Shown here piece after piece: positions 37,562-44,788 of a DNA stretch of 64,000 bases (position 1 is the stretch's first letter; every line of letters starts with the position of its first letter). A program made the position numbers and the translations under genes. Origin of the DNA: CAVUWL01 sp963787415 (lineage in GTDB: Bacteria; Actinomycetota; Thermoleophilia; Solirubrobacterales; 70-9). The DNA is taken from contig CAWBCO010000006.1 in the NCBI GenBank assembly GCA_963787415.1, forward strand, positions 1 to 64,000. Reading direction: 5' to 3'. The notes under the pieces are model-generated. The model made no database searches and had not been told where the DNA came from. It worked only from the letters and a program-made list of their open reading frames with translations.

Positions 37562-37856
37562 ATGCCACCGAAACGCCGAAGCCTTGGAATCAGAGCCCAG
37601 ATCGACCGCGAAGTGCGCGAGCTGGACAAAGAGCGCGCCCGACTGCTCGCCGCCCGCGCCGAGCTCGACAGGGACAGGACCCAGCGCTTCTCCCAAGACG
37701 ACGTCGCCGCCTACCTCGCCGAGCACCCCGACTCCACCTACACCGAGGTCGCCGATGGCATGGGCGCCTCACCGACCAACGTCGCCGCCCACCTAAAGCG
37801 CGGTCGCCAAGTCAGGCCGCTTTGCAAACAGCGGCGGCAAATGGAGCCTTTGCTGA
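37562..37856 (+). pseudogene. Small helix-turn-helix protein of the mobile element, frameshifted near its end
   Basis: The product starts MPPKRRSLGIRAQIDREVRE, continues with a charged coiled coil (ELDKERARLLAARAELDRDR) and then a winged-helix-like module (FSQDDVAAYLAEHPDSTYTE, MGASPTNVAAHLKRGR). One extra base at 37808 throws the frame; skipping it gives KSGRFANSGGKWSLC and a TGA at 37856, a plausible normal end for such a module. If the shift is real, the frame runs on without meaning into the next gene. It is probably a DNA-binding regulator of the element, perhaps autoregulated through the inverted repeat in its promoter. It is divergent from the coupling-protein gene. Confidence 0.6.
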
Positions 37857-37895
37857 TGGGACTGCGGTTTAATCAGAGGGAGAGGAGGAGCGTCG

Positions 37896-38712
37896 ATGAA
37901 GCAGAGGCTGAGCGCCCACCTGATCAGACCGGGAGACCTGAACCCCGGCTGGGTCCTCCTCTACGCGCTCACCTGGGCGCTGCAATATTTCTGCGCTGCC
38001 TGTCGCTTTCTTCTCATCGACGCCATCCTGGCGCTCCTGGACCTGATCACCGGCTGGGGATGGCCGGTCAACATCCCTTCGGTCGTGATCGGGTTCGGGC
38101 CGCTCGGGATCTCCCTCGCGACTCTCGTCCTGCCCCTTGGCGGCTGGTGGTTTCAGCAGCAATTGGGAGGCCGAGCGACCCTCGGGGCGCGAGCAAGCGG
38201 TCTTCGAGGCCGCCTTCGAGCAGCTGCGGGCCACAGACCCGAAGCTGCGGGCGCCGCGGCGCTGGTTCCTCAGCGAGGATCCCGAACCCAACGCCTGCGC
38301 CTACGCCGACACCCTGATGGTGACCAGGGGCATGTTGGAGAGCCCATCCTTCCCGGCCGTCCTCGCCCACGAGCTCGGGCACCTGAACTCAAGCGATGCC
38401 CGGGTCACTGCGGCGCTCTACCGAATGACCACACCACCGCGCCAGCCGATGGAGTTTCCCTTCCGCCTGATCGCCTACCTGGTCAGCGGGCGAGCCGCGA
38501 TGGGATTGGTGAGGACACCGTGGGCGATCTACTGGCGCCGCCGCGAGGCGGTTGCCGATGCCTATGCGGCCAGGCTCGGGCAGGGAGGAGCGCTTGCGGG
38601 CTACCTCGATACCCACGCCCTCGCCGGCGATCTGCCGACCCCGTTCAAGGACTTCGGCGCCACCTCCCACCCCTGGACCGAGCACCGCATCGACGACCTC
38701 GAAGCGGACTGA
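37896..38712 (+). pseudogene. M48-like membrane zinc metallopeptidase, frameshifted
   Basis: The N-terminal half has two hydrophobic stretches (WVLLYALTWALQYFCAACRF; VVIGFGPLGISLATLVLPLG). After GGWWFQQQ (about 38155) the frame shifts to WEAERPSGREQAVFEAAFEQ. The second half has the zinc motif VLAHELGHLNSSD (HExxH) and a likely third ligand in RRREAVADAYAARLG. It ends with a C-terminal segment TSHPWTEHRIDDLEAD, as in HtpX/M48 peptidases (the TEHRIxxL ending is typical). GGGAGAGGAGGAGCGTCG precedes the ATG. M48 genes of this kind often accompany actinobacterial conjugative elements, and their substrate there is unknown. A single-base shift likely inactivates it unless it is an assembly error. 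Confidence 0.78.
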
Positions 38713-38842
38713 GGCCGACGGCACAAGAGCTCTGCAAAGGGAAAGTGTCATGGGCGGATTGAGCTCGGTTCCGATACAGGCGGCGCACGAGCGCTGCTCG
38801 ATGCCGCGGCGCGGCCGTGGGGCCGTAGCACGCTCGGGTCGC

Positions 38843-39121
38843 GGTTGACCTCACGCCCCAGGCCGTCGAGCGGGTTGCCGCTCGAGTCGCGATCCTCCTG
38901 CAGGCGCCACGGCGCTGGCCAAGAACCGGAGCTGCTCAGCGCCGGCGAGCTGGCCCGCCGACTGCGGGTGGAGCGGCCCTGGGTCTACCGAAACCGGGAG
39001 CTGCTCGGTGGGATGCGGATCGGCGCCGGGCCGAAGGCTCCCTGGCGGTTTGACTATCGAGGCGGCGGTTGAGGCGCTGCGACGGCAGCAGGCGACCCAG
39101 CGGAAAAACGGAGGTCTGTGA
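38843..39121 (+). pseudogene. Excisionase-like HTH protein, degraded
   Basis: Three frames are needed: VDLTPQAVERVAARVAILLQ, then ELLSAGELARRLRVERPWVY with RNRELLGGMRIGAGPKAPWR, then (after FDY, about 39057) EAAVEALRRQQATQRKNGGL and a TGA at 39121. The central part is the MerR/Xis-type helix-turn-helix used by recombination directionality factors and mobile-element regulators. No start codon is present in the first frame after an in-frame TAG. It overlaps the ATG of the next gene (TGATG), which encodes a similar HTH. Confidence 0.6.
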
Positions 39122-39714
39122 TGCGCGGCCTCGCGACAATCCCAGTTCGGACGTATAAATCCGAGCGCTCGGAGGGGTATCGCCAGGACGGTTTTGTACG
39201 TCATGGGGGTATGCGCACTGACCAACGCAGCCAGACGCCCGGGCGCGCCATTAGGACGGTGACAAGGGGCGCCAAGCCGGATCCCGACCTGGTCGAGGCG
39301 ATCGCCCGTCGGGTCGTGGAGCTGATCGGTGATGGCGCTCGCCGGGAGGCTTTGACCGGCTATATCGACGCCAGCGCCCTAGCGCGCGAGCTCGGCGTCG
39401 AGCGCGACTGGGTCTACTCACACGCTGAAACCCTCGGAGCGATTCGCCTCGGCGGACCCCACGGTCGGCTCCGGTTCGACCGGGAGATCGTCAAAGAACG
39501 CCTAGGCGGAATCGACGCCGTCGATTGGAAAGCACCGAGGCGCTCGCCACGACGGGCAGAGAAACGCGCGCCAGCGCGGATGGATCAGCGGGCAAAATCC
39601 GGCAGCCCTCCGCCTGGCGCAAGGGTAAAATCAACGGATACGCAGCGACGGGCCAGCGGTTGGACGCCGGCCCGGTCGCCTAAGCGACAACACCCGGGAG
39701 GTAGCCCGAAATGA
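39121..39714 (+). CDS. Excisionase-like HTH protein upstream of the integrase
   Basis: The chosen start is ATG at 39121, preceded by GGAGGTCTGTG and overlapping the previous stop. An ATG at 39211 is an alternative. The product, about 197 residues, has the core DPDLVEAIARRVVELIGDG, GYIDASALARELGVERDWVY and SHAETLGAIRLGGPHGRLRF, a Xis/MerR-like helix-turn-helix closely resembling the degraded gene just upstream, so the two are probably tandem paralogues. The C-terminal 60 residues are basic and disordered. Its place directly before a tyrosine integrase suggests a role as directionality factor or regulator of excision, an inference from context. Confidence 0.72.
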   Translation: MRGLATIPVRTYKSERSEGYRQDGFVRHGGMRTDQRSQTPGRAIRTVTRGAKPDPDLVEAIARRVVELIGDGARREALTGYIDASALARELGVERDWVYSHAETLGAIRLGGPHGRLRFDREIVKERLGGIDAVDWKAPRRSPRRAEKRAPARMDQRAKSGSPPPGARVKSTDTQRRASGWTPARSPKRQHPGGSPK

Positions 39715-39760
39715 TGAAGCCTGAGCGGCACGATAGCCCTTCCCTGAGAAGAAGGGCGTG

Positions 39761-41254
39761 ATGCCAAAAAAGTCGACCGGCACGCTCGAAACGCGCCTAC
39801 TGGCGGATGGGACGCGGGTTTTTCACCTTCGTGTCCGCATCGACGGCAGCCGCGAACCGATCGCGCTCCACGAGCGGCGCGGCTGCACCTGCGGCTGTGG
39901 TGGAGGCTGGGATGAACCCAGCGCTCGAACCGAGCTGGGAAACATCCTGGCGCGGGTGCGAGCGGGAGTCTGGGAGCGCCCAGCGCCGCCACCTACCCTT
40001 GCCGGGGCTGAGGCCGTAAACGAAACGCCGCTCTACGGCGACTACGCCGACTGGTGGCTGGCGGCGAAGGTCAACGGCGTGATCGGCGAGAAGCCGATCT
40101 CCAAGAACACCGTGATTGACTACGAATGGCGGCTCGGGTACTCGCACCGCTTCTTCGCCGATACGCCGATCGACGAAATCGACCGACGCCTCTCCCTCGC
40201 CTTCAAGTCGCACCTCCTCGCCAAGGGGCGCGAACAGCGGGAGGCGCTCGATGCCGGAGCCGATCTGCGTGATCGCAATGGCCGCAAAGTCGTCCCGCTT
40301 GGCCTCGCTTCGATCAAGAAGATCCTCGACACGCTCGCGTCGGTGTTGGACGAGGCGATCGAGGACGGGCACCGCGAGGACAATCCTGCGCGCTCGCAAC
40401 GGATGCAGCTCAAGGTTCCGAAGCCGAAGCGGACGTACCTGGAGATGGACGAGCTGGCGGCACTGCTCGAGGCTGCGCGCGACCGGGACGTCAGGCTGCC
40501 CGACTTGGCGGGTCTCGCCGTGACGGAGGGAAGCAGCGCGGAGAAGGTCGCCCGGCTGGCGGCTCTCGGGAAACGACCGAAGCAGGTTGCCGAGGAGCTC
40601 TCATTATCGAAGGCAACCGTCACTTACCACCTTCGGCGGCTCAAGATCGACGCGGGGCGCGGCTACGTAGGCCGCCGCGTCGTCTGCGAGCTGTTGGGCC
40701 GCGCCGGGTTAAGGGTTAGCGAGCTATGCGATCTGAAAATCGGACGGGTTCGACTCCACGACCCCGAGGGCGCGCGCCTTCGTGTCGTGGATGCCAAGAC
40801 GGAGGCGGGCGAGCGGATAGTCCAGCTGACGCCAGACGCAGCGGAGGTCGTCATCAAGCACATCGACCGCCTGCGCCGCGCAGGGATTCCGACCGGCCCT
40901 GACGACTACCTCGTCCCCAACTCACGCGGGGGTCGGATCTCTCGTCAGAGGGTCGGGAAGATCGTCGCGGCGGCGGCGAAGGTAGCGAGCGAGCGGCTGG
41001 TCACGAAGGGGCTGGCCCCGCTCCAGAAAACCACGCCGCACACACTGAGGCGAACCTACATCTCGATCGCGCTGCTCGCCAACAGGTTCGACGTGAAATG
41101 GGTGATGAATCAAGTCGGTCACGCCGATTCGACGATGACGATGGACGTTTACGCGCAGCTCCAAAAGCGGGCCGACCGCGAGCATGGTGCCAACTTCGAC
41201 CGCCTTGTCCGCAAGGCGGCGAAGCAGCTCGCCGGGGTCGCAGCCGCCGCCTGA
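39761..41254 (+). CDS. Tyrosine recombinase (integrase) with an embedded helix-turn-helix
   Basis: The 497-residue enzyme cuts and rejoins DNA at attachment sites. Numbering from the frame start at 39758, a Cys cluster (C43, C45, C47) lies near the N-terminus and a SAM-like core-binding domain spans about 92-215 (GDYADWWLAAKVNGVIGEKP, IKKILDTLASVLDEAIEDG). The catalytic residues are R319 (LRVSELCDL), K348, H428/R431 (PHTLRRTY), H455 and Y465 (DVYAQL). Between the two domains sits an unusual segment, 260-296 (KQVAEELSLSKATVTYHLRR), that reads as a LuxR/MarR-like helix-turn-helix. The catalytic set appears complete. The gene ends 114 bp from the 3' end of tRNA-Phe, the classic position for an element that integrates into a tRNA gene. 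Confidence 0.9.
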   Translation: MPKKSTGTLETRLLADGTRVFHLRVRIDGSREPIALHERRGCTCGCGGGWDEPSARTELGNILARVRAGVWERPAPPPTLAGAEAVNETPLYGDYADWWLAAKVNGVIGEKPISKNTVIDYEWRLGYSHRFFADTPIDEIDRRLSLAFKSHLLAKGREQREALDAGADLRDRNGRKVVPLGLASIKKILDTLASVLDEAIEDGHREDNPARSQRMQLKVPKPKRTYLEMDELAALLEAARDRDVRLPDLAGLAVTEGSSAEKVARLAALGKRPKQVAEELSLSKATVTYHLRRLKIDAGRGYVGRRVVCELLGRAGLRVSELCDLKIGRVRLHDPEGARLRVVDAKTEAGERIVQLTPDAAEVVIKHIDRLRRAGIPTGPDDYLVPNSRGGRISRQRVGKIVAAAAKVASERLVTKGLAPLQKTTPHTLRRTYISIALLANRFDVKWVMNQVGHADSTMTMDVYAQLQKRADREHGANFDRLVRKAAKQLAGVAAAA

Positions 41255-41321
41255 GAGCCCTTCATTGGGCGATGATTGGGCGACGGAGGCGATTTAGTGG
41301 CCAGAACGGTGCAGACCGAAA

Positions 41322-41355
41322 AGATGCCAAGCGGGCCGAAACCCGCTTGGCATCT
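41322..41355. terminator. Bidirectional hairpin terminator
   Basis: AGATGCCAAGCGGG and its perfect complement form a 14-bp stem with the loop CCGAAA. On the minus strand the stem is followed by TTTTCGG, suiting termination of tRNA-Phe; on the plus strand it is followed by ACTTTTCCC, suiting the integrase gene. Confidence 0.8.
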
Positions 41356-41368
41356 ACTTTTCCCGCTA

Positions 41369-41441
41369 TGGCGAGGGTGGGAATCGAACCCACGACACCA
41401 CGATTTTCAGTCGTGTGCTCTACCAACTGAGCTACCTCGCC
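41369..41441 (-). tRNA. tRNA-Phe (anticodon GAA)
   Basis: The minus strand folds into a full cloverleaf. The acceptor is GGCGAGG with CCTCGCC and discriminator A, the D arm is GCTC...GAGC with AGTTGGTA in the loop, and the anticodon stem is CACGA/TCGTG with loop CTGAAAA, so the anticodon is GAA (phenylalanine). The T arm is GTGGG TTCGATT CCCAC. CCA is not encoded. Its 3' end faces the integrase gene, so the 3' part is a likely attachment site. Confidence 0.96.
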
Positions 41442-41505
41442 CTCAGAACCACGGGCTGCACCCGGGTGAGGGCGAAGGCTAGCGACCAGAAGCTCAGGAG
41501 GCTGA

Positions 41506-43007
41506 TTGCATTGGGGTGTGCCTGGACTCCGTTCACTCCTGGCGATCGTCGCGGTCTTGGCTCTTTCCCCAGTGCTCGTTTCCGGGGGGTCGCGGTCTGA
41601 TCCACGAACACCCGCCGCCCTGGCCGGACTTTCGGCGCCGTTTTTGCCCACCGCGGTGCTCGGTAACGGTGGCACCACGGCTGGCGTGGATGCCTATGGG
41701 GACGTCGTCGACCTCTGGGTCCCTGGCCCGGCCGGGCGCGACCTGATTCACAATCCCGCAAGCAGGCAGGCGGCGAGCAGCGTCCCTGCCGACACCGGAA
41801 TCGTGCCGCGCGTTTCTGGGGACGGAGCTCGGGCGCTACCGCTCTGGCGCGCCCGCTCGGTCCACCAGACCTACCTGCCCGGCACGAACATCCTCAGGAC
41901 CGTGGCCCAGATCGGAGCGGGCCGGATCGAGATCGTCGAGGCGATCCGCGGCGGAGTTCTGGACTGCACCGCCACCGCCAGCGGAGGCCTTAGGCTCCAG
42001 CGGCTGAACTGCGAGCGGGGCAAGCAAAAGCAGCCGTTTCGCCAGCTCGCCGTGGCCCAACGGCGCTGGCTGGGAAGGGCGCGGCCACTGGGGGAGGAAG
42101 CGCCGGGATGGGCGCGGCGGATGTATGGGCGCTCGCTGCTGGTCCTGCGAGCCTTGACCGACCGCCAAACCGGTGCGGTGGCAGCCGGAACCCGCGAGGG
42201 CTGGGCCTATGTCTGGCCGCGCGACGCAAGCGCGGTGGCGATCGCTCTTGCCGCCGCTGGCTTTCGGCCCGAAGCGCGGCGGATCCTGCATTTTCTCCTG
42301 CACCTAGATCTCGGCTCCGCCGCCCGCTTCAGCGGCAGCGGAGCCCCGGTCAGCGGGCGGGCGGCCGAGGGTGATGCAACCGGTTGGCTCGAAGCGGCAG
42401 CGCGTGCCAGTGGATCGCGAGCTGTCGCCGCGCACCTGGCAAGTGGGCCCGAACGTCCGCCATGGCGAGGGCGCGCCGATTATCAGGAGCGATCGGGCCA
42501 AAGCGGCAACTACCTCGCCAACGCGATCGCCTCCCGCCTTTCCGCGGCGAGAATCCGCGCGCTCTTTGCCACTTCCAGGGGCCTTGTGCGCAGCGCCCGG
42601 GACCCCGGATCGGGCCTTGACTCAGCCGCCGCCTGGGCTGTGCGCCCCTTCCCCGGCCCGCACTCTTCGGCGAGGTCCGCAGAACCCTGGGCCGACTGGC
42701 GGCGCATCAGGCGCAGCAGGGCGGATTTGGCCTCCTCCCTGCTGAAGATTGGCCGACGGATGAACCCTGGAGCGCGCCGACTGCCTGGAGCGCTTGGAGC
42801 CTGGCGGCGCTCGGAGAGAGGAGCGCGGCGCTCGGACTGCTCGGTGATCTGCGCCGCAGCGCCACCGAGACCGGGCTCTTCCCCGAGCGGGTGGGGGCGC
42901 GGGGAGGTATGCCACGCTCGGCCACCCCGCTGGCCTGGTCACAGGCCTTTGCGATTCTCGCCCTGCGTCAGCTCTGGCCGGCCAGCCGCCACCGACCCAG
43001 CCAGTAG
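41506..43007 (+). pseudogene. Secreted GH15-like (glucoamylase-type) protein, frameshifted
   Basis: It starts at TTG 41506 with CAGGAGGCTGA before it (a GTG four codons on is an alternative). A signal peptide (LLAIVAVLALSPVLVSGG) comes first. The N-terminal half begins LPTAVLGNGGTTAGVDAYGD, and the (alpha/alpha)6-type domain follows: MYGRSLLVLRALTDRQTGAV, GTREGWAYVWPRDASAVAIA, a GH15 hallmark. Around 42645-42660, in a C/G-rich run, the frame shifts. The correct continuation is LFGEVRRTLGRLAAHQAQQG, FGLLPAEDWPTDEPW, ending LRQLWPASRHRPSQ at 43007. It would act outside the cell on alpha-glucans or similar sugars, with substrate unproven. It converges with and overlaps the methyltransferase gene by about 40 bp. 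Confidence 0.75.
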
Positions 43008-43747
43008 CGAAGCCCGAGGCGACGTTCGCCATCCATGCTGAAAACCACGAAGCTTCTTGCGGCGGTTGGTGCCTCGATCAGGAGCCGCTCGATCAGCGCG
43101 GCCGCCGCAGGGCCACCGGAGCCGCGGCTCAGCCACTCATCGAAATCGAGGCTGAGATCTATCAACTGTTCGCTGTCGAGGGTCAGGCCGAGCTCAGAGC
43201 CGAAGCCGCGCAGCCGCTCGGGCGTCAGACAGGCCCAGTGGGAAGGGTCGCGGAGCCGTTCGATCTCCTGGTGCCAGGCCGCCGCATCGCCATCACCGTC
43301 GGTGACGTGATCGGCGACGATCAGCCAGCCGCCGGGGCGGAGCACCCGAGCCATCTCCGCCATGATCCGCTGCGGCGCCGGGATGTGGTGAAGGCTGAAG
43401 CGAGTCAGCACCCCATCAAAGCTTGATCCCTCAAACTCCAGCTCCGCCGCATCGCCGAGTGAGAAGGTGACGTTTTCAAGGCCCTCCTCGGTCGCCCCCT
43501 GCCGAGCGAGCTCGAGCATCGCCGGGGTGAGGTCGACGCCGTGCACCGAGCCAACCCTCGCCGAGAGTGCTCGCGCGATGATACCCGGGCCGCAGGCGAC
43601 CTCCAGCCAACGCGAACCGTGGTCGGGAGGCACCAGCTCAAGCACCGCTCCGAGGGTCTCTGCGGCTGACATGATGGCGCTCTTGGCGAAGGCGCCCGAC
43701 TGATGGGTGAACTCCTCGCGGATCGAGTCCTCATACATTTGACCCAT
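42968..43747 (-). CDS. SAM-dependent methyltransferase (class I)
   Basis: The product is about 259 residues. The Rossmann-fold SAM site is clear: WLEVACGPGIIARALSARVG (motif I), VHGVDLTPAMLELARQGA (motif post-I, acidic Asp), VTFSLGDAAELEFEGSSFDG, and VLRPGGWLIVADHVTD. The family resembles UbiE/Methyltransf_11 enzymes. The acceptor substrate cannot be told from sequence, and the SLHHIPAPQRIMAEMARVL segment is generic. ATG at 43747 or 43738 or TTG at 43756 could start it, and none has a strong ribosome site. It is divergent from the GNAT gene, whose GTG lies only 28 bp away, and convergent with the glycosidase. Confidence 0.85.
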   Translation of the reverse strand: MGQMYEDSIREEFTHQSGAFAKSAIMSAAETLGAVLELVPPDHGSRWLEVACGPGIIARALSARVGSVHGVDLTPAMLELARQGATEEGLENVTFSLGDAAELEFEGSSFDGVLTRFSLHHIPAPQRIMAEMARVLRPGGWLIVADHVTDGDGDAAAWHQEIERLRDPSHWACLTPERLRGFGSELGLTLDSEQLIDLSLDFDEWLSRGSGGPAAAALIERLLIEAPTAARSFVVFSMDGERRLGLRYWLGRWRLAGQS

Positions 43748-43774
43748 CTTAGGCAAGCCACCTATTCTCGCCAG

Positions 43775-44263
43775 GTGAAGGTCAGACCGGCCACCTTCGA
43801 GGACTGTTTAGCACTTGCACGGGCAATGATGAAGGTCGTTGAGGAAGGGCGCTGGCTCGCGACCGAGGCCTCCACATCAGTCGAGGAGCTGGCCCTGCGT
43901 ACCCGCCGAGCGATCGAGCAGGAGCGCCAGGTCTTTGTCCTGCAAGACGGCGCCGAGCTGGTCGGTTCAATCGGCCTGCATCCGACCCAGACCGCCGGGG
44001 TGAGCTCTCTGGGGATGTGGATCCTGGCAGGTTGGCGGGGCCAGGGTGGCGGACGGCAGCTGATCGAGGCGGCCCTCGACGCTCGCCCTCCGACGGTGCA
44101 TAAGATCGAACTTGAGGTCTTCCCCGACAACCTCGCGGCGATTGCGCTGTATCGATCGATGGGCTTTGAGCAGGAGGGACTGCGGCGCGATCATTACCGC
44201 CGCATCGACGGCTCGCTGCGCTCAGCGCTGATCATGGCCCGACTCTTTGCTCCCATAGATTGA
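43775..44263 (+). CDS. GNAT-family N-acetyltransferase
   Basis: From the GTG at 43775 the product has about 162 residues and starts VKVRPATFEDCLALARAM, a normal GNAT beginning; the longer open frame to 43703 would overlap the divergent methyltransferase. Motif A is GMWILAGWRGQGGGRQLIEA, with the acetyl-CoA pyrophosphate loop GQGGGRQL. It is followed by KIELEVFPDNLAAIALYRSM and GFEQEGLRRDHYRR, typical of RimJ/PhnO-like members. Substrate is unknown (protein N-terminus, amine or antibiotic). The last 42 bases overlap the 3' end of the LOG-family gene on the other strand. Confidence 0.85.
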   Translation: MKVRPATFEDCLALARAMMKVVEEGRWLATEASTSVEELALRTRRAIEQERQVFVLQDGAELVGSIGLHPTQTAGVSSLGMWILAGWRGQGGGRQLIEAALDARPPTVHKIELEVFPDNLAAIALYRSMGFEQEGLRRDHYRRIDGSLRSALIMARLFAPID

Positions 44264-44788
44264 GGCATCACCTGCCCGCCCTTGGGTGAGGATCTGCAGG
44301 GCGACATCGACCGCCTCCTCGGCGCAGTCAACAGCCACGATCCCGGGGGCCCCGTCCATCCTCTCGCGCCCGTTCAGGCTCCAACTGTCCAGCGCCACCA
44401 CGATCCTCCCGATACTGCGAGCGTGACCGATCTCTGACAGCGTTCCCCACTCACCGCCGATCGCGATCACGACCCCGCCGGAGGCGACCACTGCGAGGTT
44501 TCGCCCGGCACCGACGCCACTGGCGATGATCTCGGTGCAGTATGGGTTGGCTTCGGTAGCTGAGGTACCGGGGATGATTCCGACCACGCTTCCCCCCGCC
44601 TGCGCTGCGCCGCGCGAAACCGCCTCCATCACCCCCTGCAGACCTCCACAGATCAGCGTAGCTCCCCCCTGCGCCAGCCGCCGGCCGACCTCCTCGGCGA
44701 GCAGCGCCGGGGTGGAGGTCTGGGCGCAGGCGCCGCTGCCGATCACTGAAACCTGCCTCAGCGGCACTCGGGGTCTCGGCGTATTCAT
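44222..44788 (-). CDS. TIGR00725/LOG-family protein
   Basis: The 188-residue Rossmann-fold protein begins VSVIGSGACAQTSTPALLAE. It carries the paired motifs GGLQGVMEAVSRGAAQAGG and VIAIGGEWGTLSEIGHA, the counterparts of GGxxGxM and PGGxGTxxE of LOG-type phosphoribohydrolases. The second motif is altered, with GGEWGTLSE in place of PGGxGTxxE. The TIGR00725 subgroup looks like this and has no firmly assigned activity; nucleotide binding is likely. The ATG overlaps the stop of the helicase gene (ATGA), so it is the last gene of a folP-helicase-LOG run on the minus strand. Confidence 0.82.
   Translation of the reverse strand: MNTPRPRVPLRQVSVIGSGACAQTSTPALLAEEVGRRLAQGGATLICGGLQGVMEAVSRGAAQAGGSVVGIIPGTSATEANPYCTEIIASGVGAGRNLAVVASGGVVIAIGGEWGTLSEIGHARSIGRIVVALDSWSLNGRERMDGAPGIVAVDCAEEAVDVALQILTQGRAGDASIYGSKESGHDQR

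Noticed and set aside
37860..38317. Extension of the HTH gene frame to a 251-residue protein
   Set aside because: After residue 82 the translation is nonsense overlapping the M48-like peptidase; restoring one base gives a short normal end at 37856.
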